A DNA stretch of 64,000 bases, from NCBI GenBank assembly GCA_963971405.1, contig OZ020485.1, positions 33,871,921-33,935,920 of the forward strand. The letters run 5' to 3'. The notes under the pieces were generated by a model. It searched no databases. It was not told the origin of the DNA and saw only the letters and a program-made list of their open reading frames with translations. A program made the translations under genes and the position numbers. The DNA is from Psococerastis gibbosa. Taxonomy: Eukaryota > Arthropoda > Insecta > Psocodea > Psocidae. Shown piece by piece: positions 35,889-48,499 of the stretch (position 1 is its first letter; each line of letters begins with the position of its first letter).

Positions 35889-36357
35889 CAGGGGCGTAAA
35901 ATTGGGGGGGGGGGGGCTCGGTTCAACTTGCCCCCCCCCCCAGCCTCGAGCATTGTAAGACGTGGTTCATACTTCATGGTCCCCTTTGCAGCAATATGAA
36001 TATAGGCATTCCTTTTTTAGCTTTGTAAAATCTACAGTTATACTTTACTACTATCAAAATGCGTACAACCCTACTAGTTTGCTCTTATATTTTCAATTTT
36101 TCCTTATCCTGCCTGATGCCGTCCGTCATAAGGTCTACTTCAAGGACGGATACAGGGGGGGGGTAGGGGGGTAGCTGCCCCCCCCCAAAATCTGGTAAAT
36201 CTATTGTAAATTAAGTTATTACGCTATAATTTAGTCGATCCTACATAAGTTTTTCCTATTTTTGACCCTCAGCTACCCCCCCCCCCCAAATGGGCTGGAT
36301 CCGTCCCTGGTCTACTTAGTTTTGCCCCCGCCATCATTCTAAAACTTTACGCCTCTG
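35889..36357. mobile_element. hAT-type MITE hosting a second hAT-type MITE
   Basis: Ends CAGGGGCGTAAAATT and AACTTTACGCCTCTG form inverted repeats. The flanks ATTACTAC and ATTAGTAT (35881-35888, 36358-36365) agree at 6 of 8 positions, as for a decayed duplication. G and C tracts lie near the left end. Split by 36141-36309. Confidence 0.78.
36141..36309. mobile_element. hAT-type MITE, 169 bp, nested
   Basis: Starts CAAGGACGGATACAGG, ends GGGCTGGATCCGTCCCTG. A perfect 8-bp duplication GTCTACTT flanks it (36133-36140, 36310-36317). Near copy of 23493-23631, with an extra internal block that includes GGTAAATCTATTGTAAATTA. Confidence 0.92.
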
Positions 36358-36529
36358 ATTAGTATAGATCCAGTAATGGTTCCATTGTGAATATAGGCTG
36401 CTTTTAGTTTTTTCCAATCCTAAAACACTAGATTGATCGATGGGACAATCGCATATAATCTATAATAAGACAAACCAATATTATATTGTATATAACACTA
36501 CACTAGGGTCTAGAAATAACTTAATTGTA

Positions 36530-36850
36530 TGCATTACCGGTATTTCCTTCAAAACAAAAAACTCTCTGGGGAAAGCAACCTATTACTCTATTTTATTTAG
36601 CACCTTAAACATACTTGTAGTTAGCATCGATGGGAAGTAAAATAATTTTTTTAGTCATTTTTTCATGAAAATCGAAACTTCTATTTTTTTGTTTGCGCCC
36701 TGAGCCAAGTTATAAAGGGAATGTGACCTAGTGTTTTATTTACACCAATAAGTAGTACCATAATATATACAGTAGGCCTATACCGGTATGTGAGTGAATT
36801 CTATTGAAAACGTCTTTTAAACGCTTTTTGACGCTGGGGGGGGGGGGGGA
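36530..36850 (+). repeat. decayed X element fragment
   Basis: In order: GGGGAAAGCAACCT, TTAGCACCTTAAACATAC, TTTTTAGTCATTTTTTCATG, a degraded AAGGGAATGTGACC segment, and CTTTTTGACGCTGGGGG. These align to the middle of X copies 2-4; ends are lost. Confidence 0.6.
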
Positions 36851-38559
36851 GAGTACGTTTAAATAGGAAGGCGATAATCTGCCATAAATTAACATTGACC
36901 GTATGCTGTAAGTGTGTTTACAGTAGACTGTAGCGTGAGCATCCTCCTAGCGACTATATACTGTATATATAGGCTACTGGGGAGACGTTAGAAACATAAA
37001 AATTTAAAATTATGTGCATCTACTCTATGCATAGCTCTATTTATATTTCGGCCAGTGCTGGGCTTCTCTTATTAATTTAATTCTTCCAGATGGCCAAGCT
37101 TCAGAATAATTTACTGTGACAAATACTACTATAGCAATCCAGAGACCAACTTTCCCATCAAAGCAGAGCGGAGTGGACGTGAACTAATGGCATGTGCGAT
37201 GAGACATCTGTCGTCTTGAATAGTAACTTGCTAGTTGAACGCTTCACCAATGAGTGTCGCTGCATTCGAATTTTACCGCTTATTGAGAGCGTGCTTCAAC
37301 CAAATCGACACTCGATAAAAAAGAGGTCCCATTCAATTTCAATTGCCAGTCCATCGACACAAACCAGTTTAAAATGCGGACCAACGATCATGAAACACTC
37401 GTCAGATGAACATGGGAAGTATTATGGTGAAATCACTTTTTGTGGATAATTCTATGAGTTTGGCCAAGTTGTAAATGTGTTATAGTCAATCACTGTAACC
37501 TTATTATTGTATAGTTAACATAGTGCAAGATTTACCTTACTAATGATTATCAATTTATAGTCACTCCGGAGCAAGAAACAGTACGAATGGGCTTGTTATT
37601 GCAAAAAGAACATGAAATTCACATAGGTAATCAGGATTTCATGCTTCTTAACGTAATATCAATCAATCAATCAAAAACGTGTATTGTAACGTAATATAAT
37701 ATCGAATATTGTGATAGATACTAGGTATTAAAAAACTATTACTTTGAGAAAACTTATGGATAACAATTGCCAGAATGCCAATATACTATAAATTATCATG
37801 AAAATTCTTATTGTTAACGTAATTTAAAAAGATAAATCATGTAGCCTATTCGTCAACTATTCATTTTTTTATGTTGTGCCTGAAAATGATTAAATGAACA
37901 CTGCCTTCTTCCCTTATTTAATAAAACAAAAACAGGAGTTGGTTAAATGGGTCTCCCTCTTTTTCAATAAAACTTTAATGCAATTTCATTACTTATAGTT
38001 AGGTTCGGGTATCTTAGCGCAAAAGATTTTATTTCAACAAATTGACATTTATTCAGAATTAGCCTTATTTAAGACTGATTAAGTCAATTCAATTCAATTT
38101 ATTTTTATTATATTTTTATTTATATTTATATATTTATATTAATATTATTTAATACAATAAAATTAAAATAAAACATATAATTATACCTGGGCTATAGCAG
38201 CCCGTATGCGATCAAAACATGTTACTCAAATTACGCTTGTACTTTGTCTTACTCTACAAATAGTTAATTACAATATTGACTATAATCTCTAATGGTACAG
38301 TTTATCCTGAAATAAAATTATTCTGGTAAAAAAAATTTACTACTATGTACGATACTATATAAAATAAAAATTGAATTCCTTAAGTTAATTTTAGGATAGA
38401 TACAACTATTACTTATTATTGCAATATATTTGTATTTACCCAATTACGGTATACTGCGCCTTTCCTATTTGCCGTACTGCTGCATTTCCTTCCTGCCCCA
38501 TACTCTACCCTATCCACTTTCCTCCAAAAACCATTCTTCCTAAGTAAAGAATGTTTTAT
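36851..38559. other. no gene seen
   Basis: The 85-codon frame at 37192-37449 has no recognisable domain. An A/T-only stretch lies near 38095-38180. No coding region is supported. Confidence 0.4.
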
Positions 38560-39300
38560 TTTAGCATCTACAGGACTTCTCCTGATGTGAGATGGGATGG
38601 GAGTTGGTTTTAGTTCGGGTTGGCTGAGCTGCCTCGCGTCTCGCGAGGGGTTGAACGCTCAGGTAATCCCCCCTACTACCCCGAGTCACACATGCAAAGG
38701 GCCATTGGCAGTGATGAAAGGGGGGAAGTAAAGGCACAGGTGCTTTGTTTGCAAGTTTCCCACTTCCGCAGTAACAAAAACAATAAACGCGACTGAAAAA
38801 GGCCTATTTTCGCTGAAAATGGGCAAATTAGGGGCACCGTCTCACGTTTCCTCCCCCAAAGTCGAACCCTTTGCCCCATCAAATCAAATATACCATGGCC
38901 TGAAAGAGGACCAATAGACGAAGACATGGGTATAATTTAATTTTTTTTACTTTAAACCCGCGTAACAAATGAGCATCAGCGATGAGTGTCAGGCATCGGC
39001 GTCATCCATTGGCGTAACACCTTTTCGTGCATGCACCCAGTTTTTAAGACGTTGTCACCTCAAAAAAGTTTAGGCGAACCGATTGATTTTCATGTGTCAT
39101 ATTTGTGCGGCTCATCACCAGCTACGCCATCTGACAGAAAGTCAATGCAGTGTTATTTACGAGCGGTGGAGGTGCTCAGTTTCAGATTCCAGGACAATAC
39201 ATTCTTTAGGCTATAACTTTAAAGCCTTCTACTTCTCAGCACCATCTTCCAGAAACGTGTCTGGCGCATTGCTTGTAGCCTGACTGCTCAGCTTTCCAAT
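38560..39300. other. GC-richer unique island
   Basis: Higher GC than its surroundings, with CTCGCGTCTCGCGAGG and several GCCATTGG/CCATTGGC motifs. No recognised repeat ends and no convincing protein. It lies 8 kb downstream of abd-A, where cis-regulatory DNA of the cluster could occur; this is inference from composition only. Confidence 0.2.
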
Positions 39301-40467
39301 TTGGGTTAATCTTACTTTTTCAGTTATTTTTAGGAATACTAGCTATTAACCTATTTAGCTGCTACATCTGCTATATTACGATATGTATAGTCCTGCTACA
39401 TTGGCTCATAGGTCCTTGAATAGCATCAGAATTAACTGCCAGTGGCCTGGTTTAAAATTTCATCAAGCCTACACAAAACCACACTCATGAACACCTTACA
39501 TATTGCACCCCCTACATACATAAGATGCAAGGCAACTTGGCCAAAGTAACTTTTAAAAAACGGTAGGCTACATTAGGCTATGTTCTTTGATATTGGCTTA
39601 TTGTACTGAATGAAAGCACTAACAAATCTATATTTCTCTAGTCCAAGTCAAAATAGGGATAAACCGCACCCAACGAGCGAAAGAGCCGCTCGCGAGCCTC
39701 ACATTGCCTACCCCTGCTCTAGTCTCAATGTACATTTTAATCCCATAATATGAGTACCTATGTTTCATTATACACGTCAGTACTAATTTCTAATCTATTA
39801 AAATTTACTTTTATAAAACTCAATGTCACTATGCATACGTAGATATTGTATGGACACACGGTATGTGTATGCATGTACATACACATATATTGTGTGCTTA
39901 ATATTGCCTAGCCTGCACTGATTTTCATCAAAACATGTTATCCATTTTTTGATCACCTCTACTTCGAATGGCTACCAACACAGTGGTACGACAACCCTAT
40001 AGGGCCATTAAAGACCAGAGTACTAGTAGAGCGCATCCTTTGTCCTGATCAGGGCTCTGTTTGGTATGTTGTGGTCTTCAACGTGCCCGGCAGCCATTTT
40101 TCGTTACCGATGAAGGTAAAGTACCTATTGTGGTTGGGTGGACCCAAGTCAATTAATCAGAATATTTTTTCAATAATATTGAGTCTCGAGTCTCATGACG
40201 TTCAAATGACAGTGCATTATGCTAATTCTTTTTAAACTTAAGTGGTGATAAATTTAGTTGGAGTATTTTCCCCGTTCAATTGTTAGAACAAACAACACCC
40301 ATGGAGTGTCGGAGATGCATCGTTATATAGAGGGTGATAGAAATGATACGAAATATCATACATTCACTAATCATCTAACAAAGTTAAAACCACTTTTTCT
40401 GCCTTATCTTAGAAAATAAGCAACTCTGACGAATCAGAAGAATACGGGATGATATGCCGTGGCCGTC
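39301..40467. other. no gene seen
   Basis: No coding or repeat signature recognised. Confidence 0.4.
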
Positions 40468-40612
40468 CTGAAAGCTTAATTCCAAACGTTTTGTCAACAT
40501 CTACGTTCAGTTGCTGCGGAGCCTCCGAAACACAATCTTAGAAGTCTATTCAGTTCCACTGAAGATGCAGACCGTAGATGCTTGCGAAACGTTTGGAAGT
40601 ACACTTTCTGAT
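40468..40612. repeat. palindromic CCAAACGTTT-core repeat
   Basis: The left arm (TTCCAAACGTTTTGTCAACA, TCTACG) and right arm (CGTAGATGCTTGCGAAACGT, TTGGAA) are inverted copies of about 45 bases around a centre with GGAGCCTCCGAAACACAATC and TTAGAAGTCTA. Related copies lie at 48500-48632, 57821-57910 and 11705-11770. Confidence 0.7.
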
Positions 40613-40747
40613 GAACGACCACGGCCTTCCCCGGATTCTATTGATTCTTCACGTAACTCCGGCCGTGAAAGCTTTTGTAATTATAAGATGCTCTCTCCGG
40701 ACACCTTGCAATATTTTCGCTGTGTTGCATACCATATACGTATATCT

Positions 40748-41391
40748 CAAGCCCGTAGCCAGGATTTTTTTTCGGGGGTGGCTGCGGCAACTGTGATCCT
40801 ATCCAGTGTAAAAACAATTTCTTGAATTCAATTGTATCTAGTGTATTCTTTTGAAGTTATGGTGTTACTGAGTATATATGATAGCATAGGCACACCAAAC
40901 GTCAATTTCTAGGCGGACTTAGTTTTGGTGCGAACACTGACACACAATATTTTGCGGAAATGCGGACTAAATCCTAATGTTACCATTACGACGGTTTAGA
41001 TTGAATAGAAATAATATTGCATTTCAACCCAAATGGGGGGTTCGGGGGTCTCCCCCGGGGGAAAATTTGAAAATATTAGTGCAAAATAGTGGGGTTTTAC
41101 GCATTTTAACAGCAGCAAAAGATAGATTTTACAAAGCTTACAACGGAATACTTACTCATAGAAATAATATTGCATTTAAACCAGAGGGGGGCCTCCCCGG
41201 GGGAAAAAAATCCACATATAAGTGCAAAATTGTGGGGTTTTACAGCAGCAAAGCTTACAAAGGCATGCATATTCATATATCTGCAAACAGGGGGGCCCGA
41301 GGGTCTCCCCCGGCGGAAATGTTTTTCAAAAGTTTTCATTTCGGGGGGGGCTGCAGCCCAATAAGCCCCCCCCCCCTTGCCTACGGCCTTG
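40748..41391. mobile_element. hAT-type element, 644 bp
   Basis: Starts CAAGCCCGTAGCCAGG and ends TTGCCTACGGCCTTG; a close relative of 12581-13355 with the same internal units (CGGGGGTCTCCCCCGGGGG, GGGGTTTTACGCATTTTAAC). Flanking octamers (GTATATCT and GTCTCATT) do not match, so the duplication is lost or the element was rearranged. Open frames through the G-rich units are incidental. Confidence 0.85.
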
Positions 41392-42247
41392 GTCTCATTC
41401 TAGATCCGCGTCTGTCTACTTGGAAGGTTATTCTCGAAATAGGAAAATACTAAGCATTTCAGTGGTAGTGAAGGTGAGGCATTGTACACTATAAATCAAT
41501 CACAAATTTCCATCGAAAGCATTTTTTATTGAAACTTAATTGCCTACAATAGTCACAAAACTTTTCTCAACCAAAATTGATGAGCTTTTTCATTGAGTAA
41601 CTCAACAACCTTAGGTACCAAATTTTTGAATGATAAATTCGGTATCAAGAGGCTTGTTTATTAATAAATAAGTATTGCACCAAAAGTTCACGTGGGCTAA
41701 CATACGACGTATACGGGCCTTATAATAACAAAAATCACGGAAAAAACAACTTTAATAATTTCAGCTGTTCATTAACAATTATACGAGCGTAAACATAAAA
41801 CCAGAAATTTGGGGGGAGACTTTAATAGATATATACACAGGTTTGGGTTTTAAACATAACAGTTGTATTAAATAGTAACGTGCGGAAAAATAACAAAAGT
41901 CAAGGGAACGGTACAAATAATAACACAAAATAATAATGATAAATCTATAATAATAAAAAACCTAACTAAATTTTTTAATAAAGCAACTTTTTCCTCAAAC
42001 AGGGTTTGGCTGGGGGACCCTGTCCATTATTATTCAAAATAAAGATAAATATACAGCATATATAGCCTTAGATCAGAATAAAGATATGAAACATTTTATT
42101 CAGGCAGGGTGCGTTCGGGATGCGCCAATTAGTAATATCTTAAATGTAACTGGAGATGTCTGAAAAGTATCGATACATACTTTGGAATTTTGAATTTGTT
42201 TGTGTTGACTGGTTTGTTTTAATTTATAGTTAATGTATTTTACATAT
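41392..42247. other. no gene seen
   Basis: AT-rich with no recognised feature. Confidence 0.4.
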
Positions 42248-42390
42248 GGCGCCCATTCCACATACGTCCAACTTCAATGAAAATTATGAAATTGAAGGTG
42301 GTAGCAGACATTAAGGACATACTAAAAATTCTGCTACCACCTTCAATTTCATAATTTTCATTGACGTTGTACGTATGTGGAATGGGCACC
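42248..42390. mobile_element. 143-bp hairpin MITE (Harbinger-like), copy 2
   Basis: Nearly the whole element is an inverted repeat: the arms share CCCATTCCACATACGT, TCAATGAAAATTATGAAATT and GAAGGTGGTAGCAG, with a loop of about 25 bases. It is flanked by TAT on both sides (42245-42247, 42391-42393). Family member of 5684-5848. Its RNA would be a long, nearly perfect hairpin. Confidence 0.85.
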
Positions 42391-42820
42391 TATATAGTTT
42401 GTGTATTCGGGGCAAGTTGCTAGCGCATCAAGTGTTACCAGGCAAATATGATAACAATGCACACAGAGAATTAAGTAATGGAACTAAAATTGTTATTGTA
42501 GGCCTACCGATCTGTTATAAACTAGCCAAATTTAATTTGCAATTCCAGAAACAGCAGATTTAAAAGGTTAGCTTGCTGACGTCTCTATTGTAGTTTACTA
42601 TGCGTATGCATATTGCACAAATTTACCTTTAACTATTGTATTGTTTGATCGAAATAAACACATTATGAAAGAGTCAAAGTAAATGTAAACTAGACCATGC
42701 ATTTTCATGTTTGTAAACAAAGAGGTCGTCAGCATGTTTGATTTCTAAATCCGTCGATTCTGAAATTGTAAAGTAAATTCAGCTAGTCTATAGTAAATCG
42801 GTTGGCCTTACGAGTTAGGA

Positions 42821-42993
42821 GTACATTCCACTGGTCAATATTCCGTCACTTGTGATTAAAAAAAAACGTCTGCTACCATATTGTAACATAATTTATAATA
42901 GATATGTTAAGTATCTACATAATAGTCTCCTTAAAACAAAAATCTCAACTTTTTTTAATCGCAAATGACGGAATATTGACCAGTGGATTACAC
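42821..42993. mobile_element. 173-bp MITE with TCCACTGGTCAATATTCC ends
   Basis: Left TCCACTGGTCAATATTCCGT and the complement of the right end agree over about 37 bases, continuing CA(C/T)TTG(T/C)GATTAAAAAAA. No coding capacity. The exact outer boundary is uncertain by a few bases. Confidence 0.82.
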
Positions 42994-44591
42994 GCCTTAG
43001 CTACTCACAAGTTCCATTATTTATTTATTATTTTTATTTCTTTTCTTGGGTGTCTATAGCCATTGGGACATGATGACCCAATACGCTAGAAGGCTGTCCC
43101 GGATGAAAAGACTATAAACTATGGAAAATGGAGGTAATATTTCGAAAGAAGTATACTTGAAATTATTAACAGTGTAAGCACAGCAGAAATATAAATTTGG
43201 CCTTTTGCGGCATAATTGGTAGCTTGCACGTACTTGTGCGGGTATCTATATGCACCATAAGATCGGAGACCTATTGTAACGCAACTCAGGTATTATTATT
43301 ATATAAAATACGTTATTCGGATATATTCATTGAACTGTTTGTATGCGAAAAAAAAAAATACTTTTCAGTTGTCCCCATCTAATTTTCAAATGCGGTTTTC
43401 ATTATGAAAGCACTAATTTACGTAAGCCGAACGCGTGCTCTTAGTCCTGTAATCAAGTACGAAAAAATTCAAAACATAAAATGTGAAATTGTAGTGTTAC
43501 ATCAACTTTGGTTAAACTTGCAAGTTTTCAGGATGAGATGTTATCATCAGTGTCGGATCAGTGTCAAGTATCAAAGTCGCCAATGTAATCTGTGACCAAT
43601 TCTTCAGAAACCACAAAATTTGTAAATACATACATACATACTTTATTTTACATATGGGCGAGTTTTGTATCATATATACTGTATTAAACTAAACTGACAG
43701 TACAGGGCTTTGATTCTAGACGCTTAAATATTATAATTAGCCAAAGTATTGCAAACAGTACAATTTGTAAATACTCGTAATTTCAGAAATAAGCAGGACT
43801 GAACGAATATTCTGTTTCCGATTAAAGATCATTTTTTTGCAATGCGGGCAATGAACTAATAATTAGTTATTGTAAATAAGTGAGGTTCTCTTATGAACCA
43901 ATCAAGCGGAAAGAGTAAGCAGCATTCAGAAGGTTTTTATTAATTTAAGTTTAACATGAAAGGGCTCCGTAAGCATCGTATAGTTTTTTTTGTTCGTAAC
44001 TATTACACTTCATCTTGTCATCGAATTTACAATAAGCTAGACTTTAGTAACTTATTTAAAAAGTAACTTGTGAAATAAAGTACTGTATATGACGGAAAAT
44101 AGCAGCAGTAATTTCTGACAATTATTTCTAACATATGCAGTACTATATTCGAGCATTACAACAAGTGTTGACTTCCACAAATAATTCAAGAGAGTAAAAA
44201 GAAATATTCACAACGAATCTTAGCTTGATCTATCGTATGTGCGGAAAGATCTTGAAACTTTGAGTGTCAAAAAATATTTTTGCTCTATTAACCCAATCTC
44301 AGATTTGGCACAATTCTACTAGCCAATCTTTGTGGCTTATCTTATTTTACGTTATAATGAAAGATGATAATTAAGATTGGAACTACAATACATGGTTTAG
44401 TATAGGCTTGCTGCTGATTAAGTGTAATGGTATTTAATGTACCTATTCAATGAGATGAGAGATCAGAAATTATTAAGAATAGTAGGCCTATTAGATTTGT
44501 GCTTCCAGTATAAGTTACAGCCTTTAGTTTTTAGTACGTACCTAGTTGTTGAAATTGCATACAATTAAATAAACAGAGTCACTGGTAGTAT
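42994..44591. other. no gene seen
   Basis: At 43621-43690, ACATACATACATAC followed by TTTATTTTACATATGGGCG looks like the 3' tail of a retroposon in reverse. Otherwise nothing recognised. Confidence 0.4.
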
Positions 44592-44831
44592 CTCTAGTAT
44601 CAAAATTGGCAATCTACACTATGACACTTTTTTCAGGAACCGCGGCAAATTGTCACTCGGTACCACACATGTTGATACCAATGTCATTTTTTATGAGCCA
44701 TTTTTAGTACCAGATTGTTGATTTTGACACGGAAAACTTTTTCCATCAGATTCGTTTTTTCACAAGGAATCCAACCATATGCATAACTCGAAAACTAAAA
44801 AAAGTGGAGTTTACTGATTTTGATACTAGAG
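44592..44831. mobile_element. 240-bp MITE with CTCTAGTATCAAAA ends
   Basis: Left CTCTAGTATCAAAATTGGCA and the complement of the right end (CTCTAGTATCAAAATCAGTA) form inverted repeats of about 28 bp, continuing A.CT.CAC. No coding capacity, and no clear target duplication. Confidence 0.72.
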
Positions 44832-46854
44832 AGCTACAAATCTTGTTAACATATTGCTTATAGTAACTTACAATGGAACCTACCCTGAATACCTACATTT
44901 TTTAAACAGGATTTCCTGAATGTTGAGACACATCAGACTCATGGCATCATAAAACAATTGATACGCATTAAGGTACCTTCAATATCTTCACACAGGTATG
45001 GCAAAATATAGAGACTATAGGCGGTAGGAAGGTTCGGACTTGCAGTTTTACTAAACTTTAATACTATACAGTTCACGTAGTAAGTTATATTAACATCGCT
45101 CACCACCGCATAGTTAAAGTTCGTTAACATAATATCCAATTGATGATTGATGATCATTAGGGGTACTCATTTGTCTATGGTAAAATGAGAAAACTCAGGT
45201 AAAATATAAATACAAATAAAATAATTACCGTTGTATTTTTTGTTTATTTATTACTTTTAACTGCTATTTTCTATTTCAAATGAGTTTTTCCACTATATCA
45301 CAGGATAGTGAGTACCCCTACTTCCTTATCCGCGGTCTGGTTAATTATTAGTCTTACAATATATCAGTTTTTTTAGTTTTATGACACATAACGTGAAGGT
45401 GATAGGCTACTCAGATTAAGTAGAAATTTCCCACCCCTGGCTCTCATCTAAATCTGTCAGTTTGTTGTTCTTTAATTTACTACTTAAGTTGCTGAAGATT
45501 TTTATTCTATACTAATTGTTGAAGACTATTTCATGTATACTATTTAACATTTGGTGTTCTAATTTTTCCATGATTTTTAAAATTCAGTAAATTCCTGTAA
45601 ATCAGGTTAACGGAAAACCCGCTGCCCCTAAACTGAAAAGTTTCTTAATGCAATAAAGTAAGAAGTATTAAATAATCCACTAAAACTGGGGTAGACTGAA
45701 TTCTTTAATAACTTTCGGGGTAAATTAAAAATGTGCAACATTAAAAACTGACAAATCTTAGTATATCGTCCAGGGGTTGCCAATATCCTATTCAATTGAA
45801 AATATACAGCACATCAAAATTCTCATTCCAGCAGCATTAGGAAATATTACATCTACAGTTTGTGGCAGGATGAAATGAATAAACAACGAAATATATCTAC
45901 AAAATGGTACAAAGTGTACACATGAACAAAAGCGATTCTTCTCATGTTATCGTTAAAAAATCTAAAAATCTATCTTAATTTTGGTTTCTTTGCCTAAAAA
46001 ATTCACGAGGATCTACCCTGAAACCTCATTACGTATTTAGAAGTACTTTCTGTTTATGATGGAGCGACCATTTATAAGATTTTTAAATTTATCTCTAATG
46101 GATACAATCGAGTTACAATAACATTACGAGCTAAGTTCTACACATGTAAATTGTCAACAACGGGAATTGTCTCTTAGTTAGGCCTATAAAACCAAAATAA
46201 ACAGAGAAATTTAACAAAAAAACAGCTACGTTACAAGTAATCTTTTTTAACTTTTCTCTGCACTTTAAGATTAATTAAAGTTGATAAACCAGGAGGGGAT
46301 GTGTGTGCCATAGCAATTCTGGACTTGTCACGCGTAACGCATTATGGCTGCTTCTACATTCATACCTGACTAATATGCATTGTAATTATCGCGTGAAAAC
46401 TGGCACCCTCCTCAAAATATAAGCATTTAGCACCCCTTCCTTCTCCCCCCCCCAAAAAAAAAATTGCTTAAACCCCACAACGTGAAATGAACTGTGAGCT
46501 CTCATGCCGTGTACATTTTCAGAAGCAATATACACAGGAAGGCCGTACCCAGGAATTCTGAGAGGGGGGAGGGGGGAGTCTCTGTTGATAGTACACTACT
46601 TGTATCAAATATTATAGGATATACGTATTAAATGGCCAAATCAACTTTTACACTAGTTTTGCACTTTTTCATAACAAAGGTCGGAAATAGTGGTGTTTAT
46701 ATCACCGGGGAAATTTTTCGATAAAATAGACGTAAAATCTGTGGTATGACTGGTATGTTCAAAATAATCATACGGTACGAATATAGTATTAGCCGAAATG
46801 CTGCGTTTAATAAAATCAGAGAGTCCTGCCCACGAACAGAAATTTTTTAATGTT
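44832..46854. other. no gene seen; hAT fragment
   Basis: At 46541-46580, AAGGCCGTACCCAGGAATTC followed by G tracts is one end of the G/C-tract hAT group; the partner end is not seen. A C tract followed by an A tract at 46446-46462 may be another remnant. No gene recognised. Confidence 0.45.
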
Positions 46855-47442
46855 TTTATTTTGACGCTAGCCAAATTGCAAAAAAATAAATGATGGGTTC
46901 TGAGGGGGCTCACAGTTGTTTAATATTCTTAATTCTTGTACAGTTGTACACTTCCGTAATTTAACAACATTACACTAATGCTACAATGACTACGAACAGG
47001 AAAGCATTCCAAATAGCAAGTTTACTATGTAAAAAAAAGAAAAAAACAATGACAAATTCAACACTATTTTGTAACAGAATACAAATCACAATAATGAATT
47101 TAAAATCATTAATCAAATGAAATCAAACGTTACCAACATATAACAACTCAAACAAGACTGTTTTGTCTTTTTAAAGTAACCTACTTCAAAAATTATATAG
47201 CACATACAATAAATGTAAAAAACATTTTCAAGGGGCAATGGACTTGGGAGAATCAGGCCTAAAAGAGGTTGAGCTTGGGACGTAACGTAAGGAAAATATG
47301 GCAAACCCATCAACCTTCTTTTAGGCTACCAGACCTCTAAAAATAATGGGAAATCACTCCACCAGTGTCCGAAGAATCGGCACAACAGTATTATTCACTA
47401 TTGTATCTAACACACAATTTTCACAACGCAATGGTAGACAAC
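46855..47442 (-). other. abd-A: probable abd-A 3' UTR start
   Basis: Sequence following the abd-A stop. The first canonical polyadenylation hexamers on the minus strand are ATTAAA at 46919-46924 and AATAAA at 46855-46860, about 520-590 bases after the stop. Whether either is used cannot be judged here; Hox 3' UTRs are often longer. No transposon is recognised between these sites and the stop. Confidence 0.35.
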
Positions 47443-47883
<441 letters not shown>

Positions 47884-48067
47884 TTAACAATATTCAAAGA
47901 CAACAATATTACTGATAGCATCATAATGAGCCGTATAAAAACACTGCTATGGTCGACTATATCCGAGTGGTCCCGACCAAGCCACAGCAAGTGTCGTATG
48001 AGAAACTTACATTTAATGGTAATTTCCTTTTAAGGGCAGTCAATTGAGTATTGCGTACCGTAGTAAT

Positions 48068-48160
48068 AACCGAAAATTGGATGATACAGAAACACTGGGC
48101 TTGGCGGGATTCGAACCCACGATCCACGCCTAGCTGGGGTGTCGTCTCATCCGCTGGACC
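48068..48160 (-). repeat. S1 tRNA-derived SINE
   Basis: Reverse complement reads GGTCCAGCGGATGAGACGAC, then ACCCCAGCTAGGCGT, GTGGGTTCGAATCCCGCC and a tail ending CCAATTTTCGGTTATTAC. Same family as 32956. It is followed by an ATATTA-rich stretch (48162-48260). Confidence 0.75.
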
Positions 48161-48499
48161 AATATATTAATATAATATTTAATATAATATTTTAATATAA
48201 TATTGCAGTATTATATATATCATATAATACTGCAATATGTGAATATACCGTAGTATAGTAATATATTCTATGAGTTACGAATAATTCTGCTGGAAGTGAT
48301 GAACCATTGGAATCCAGACTAATGTTTTGAGTGCAGTTATCCCTCCTGCTTCATCTGGACAATTGTCAGGAGAGACAAGGGAAGATAGCTAGTCTCACAA
48401 AAGTCCTCACCTAACTTGGATTTGGATCACGCTACGGCCAAATGGAGGCGGAAAACAATCAAGTAATACCTAAGGGCGTTACAATGTATGGCGGTCAAT

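Noticed and set aside
37192-37449. 85-codon plus-strand open frame
   Set aside because: No recognisable motif, splice context or related copy; consistent with chance.
40977-41453. 158-codon plus-strand open frame
   Set aside because: Crosses the end of a hAT-type element and its tandem modules; incidental.
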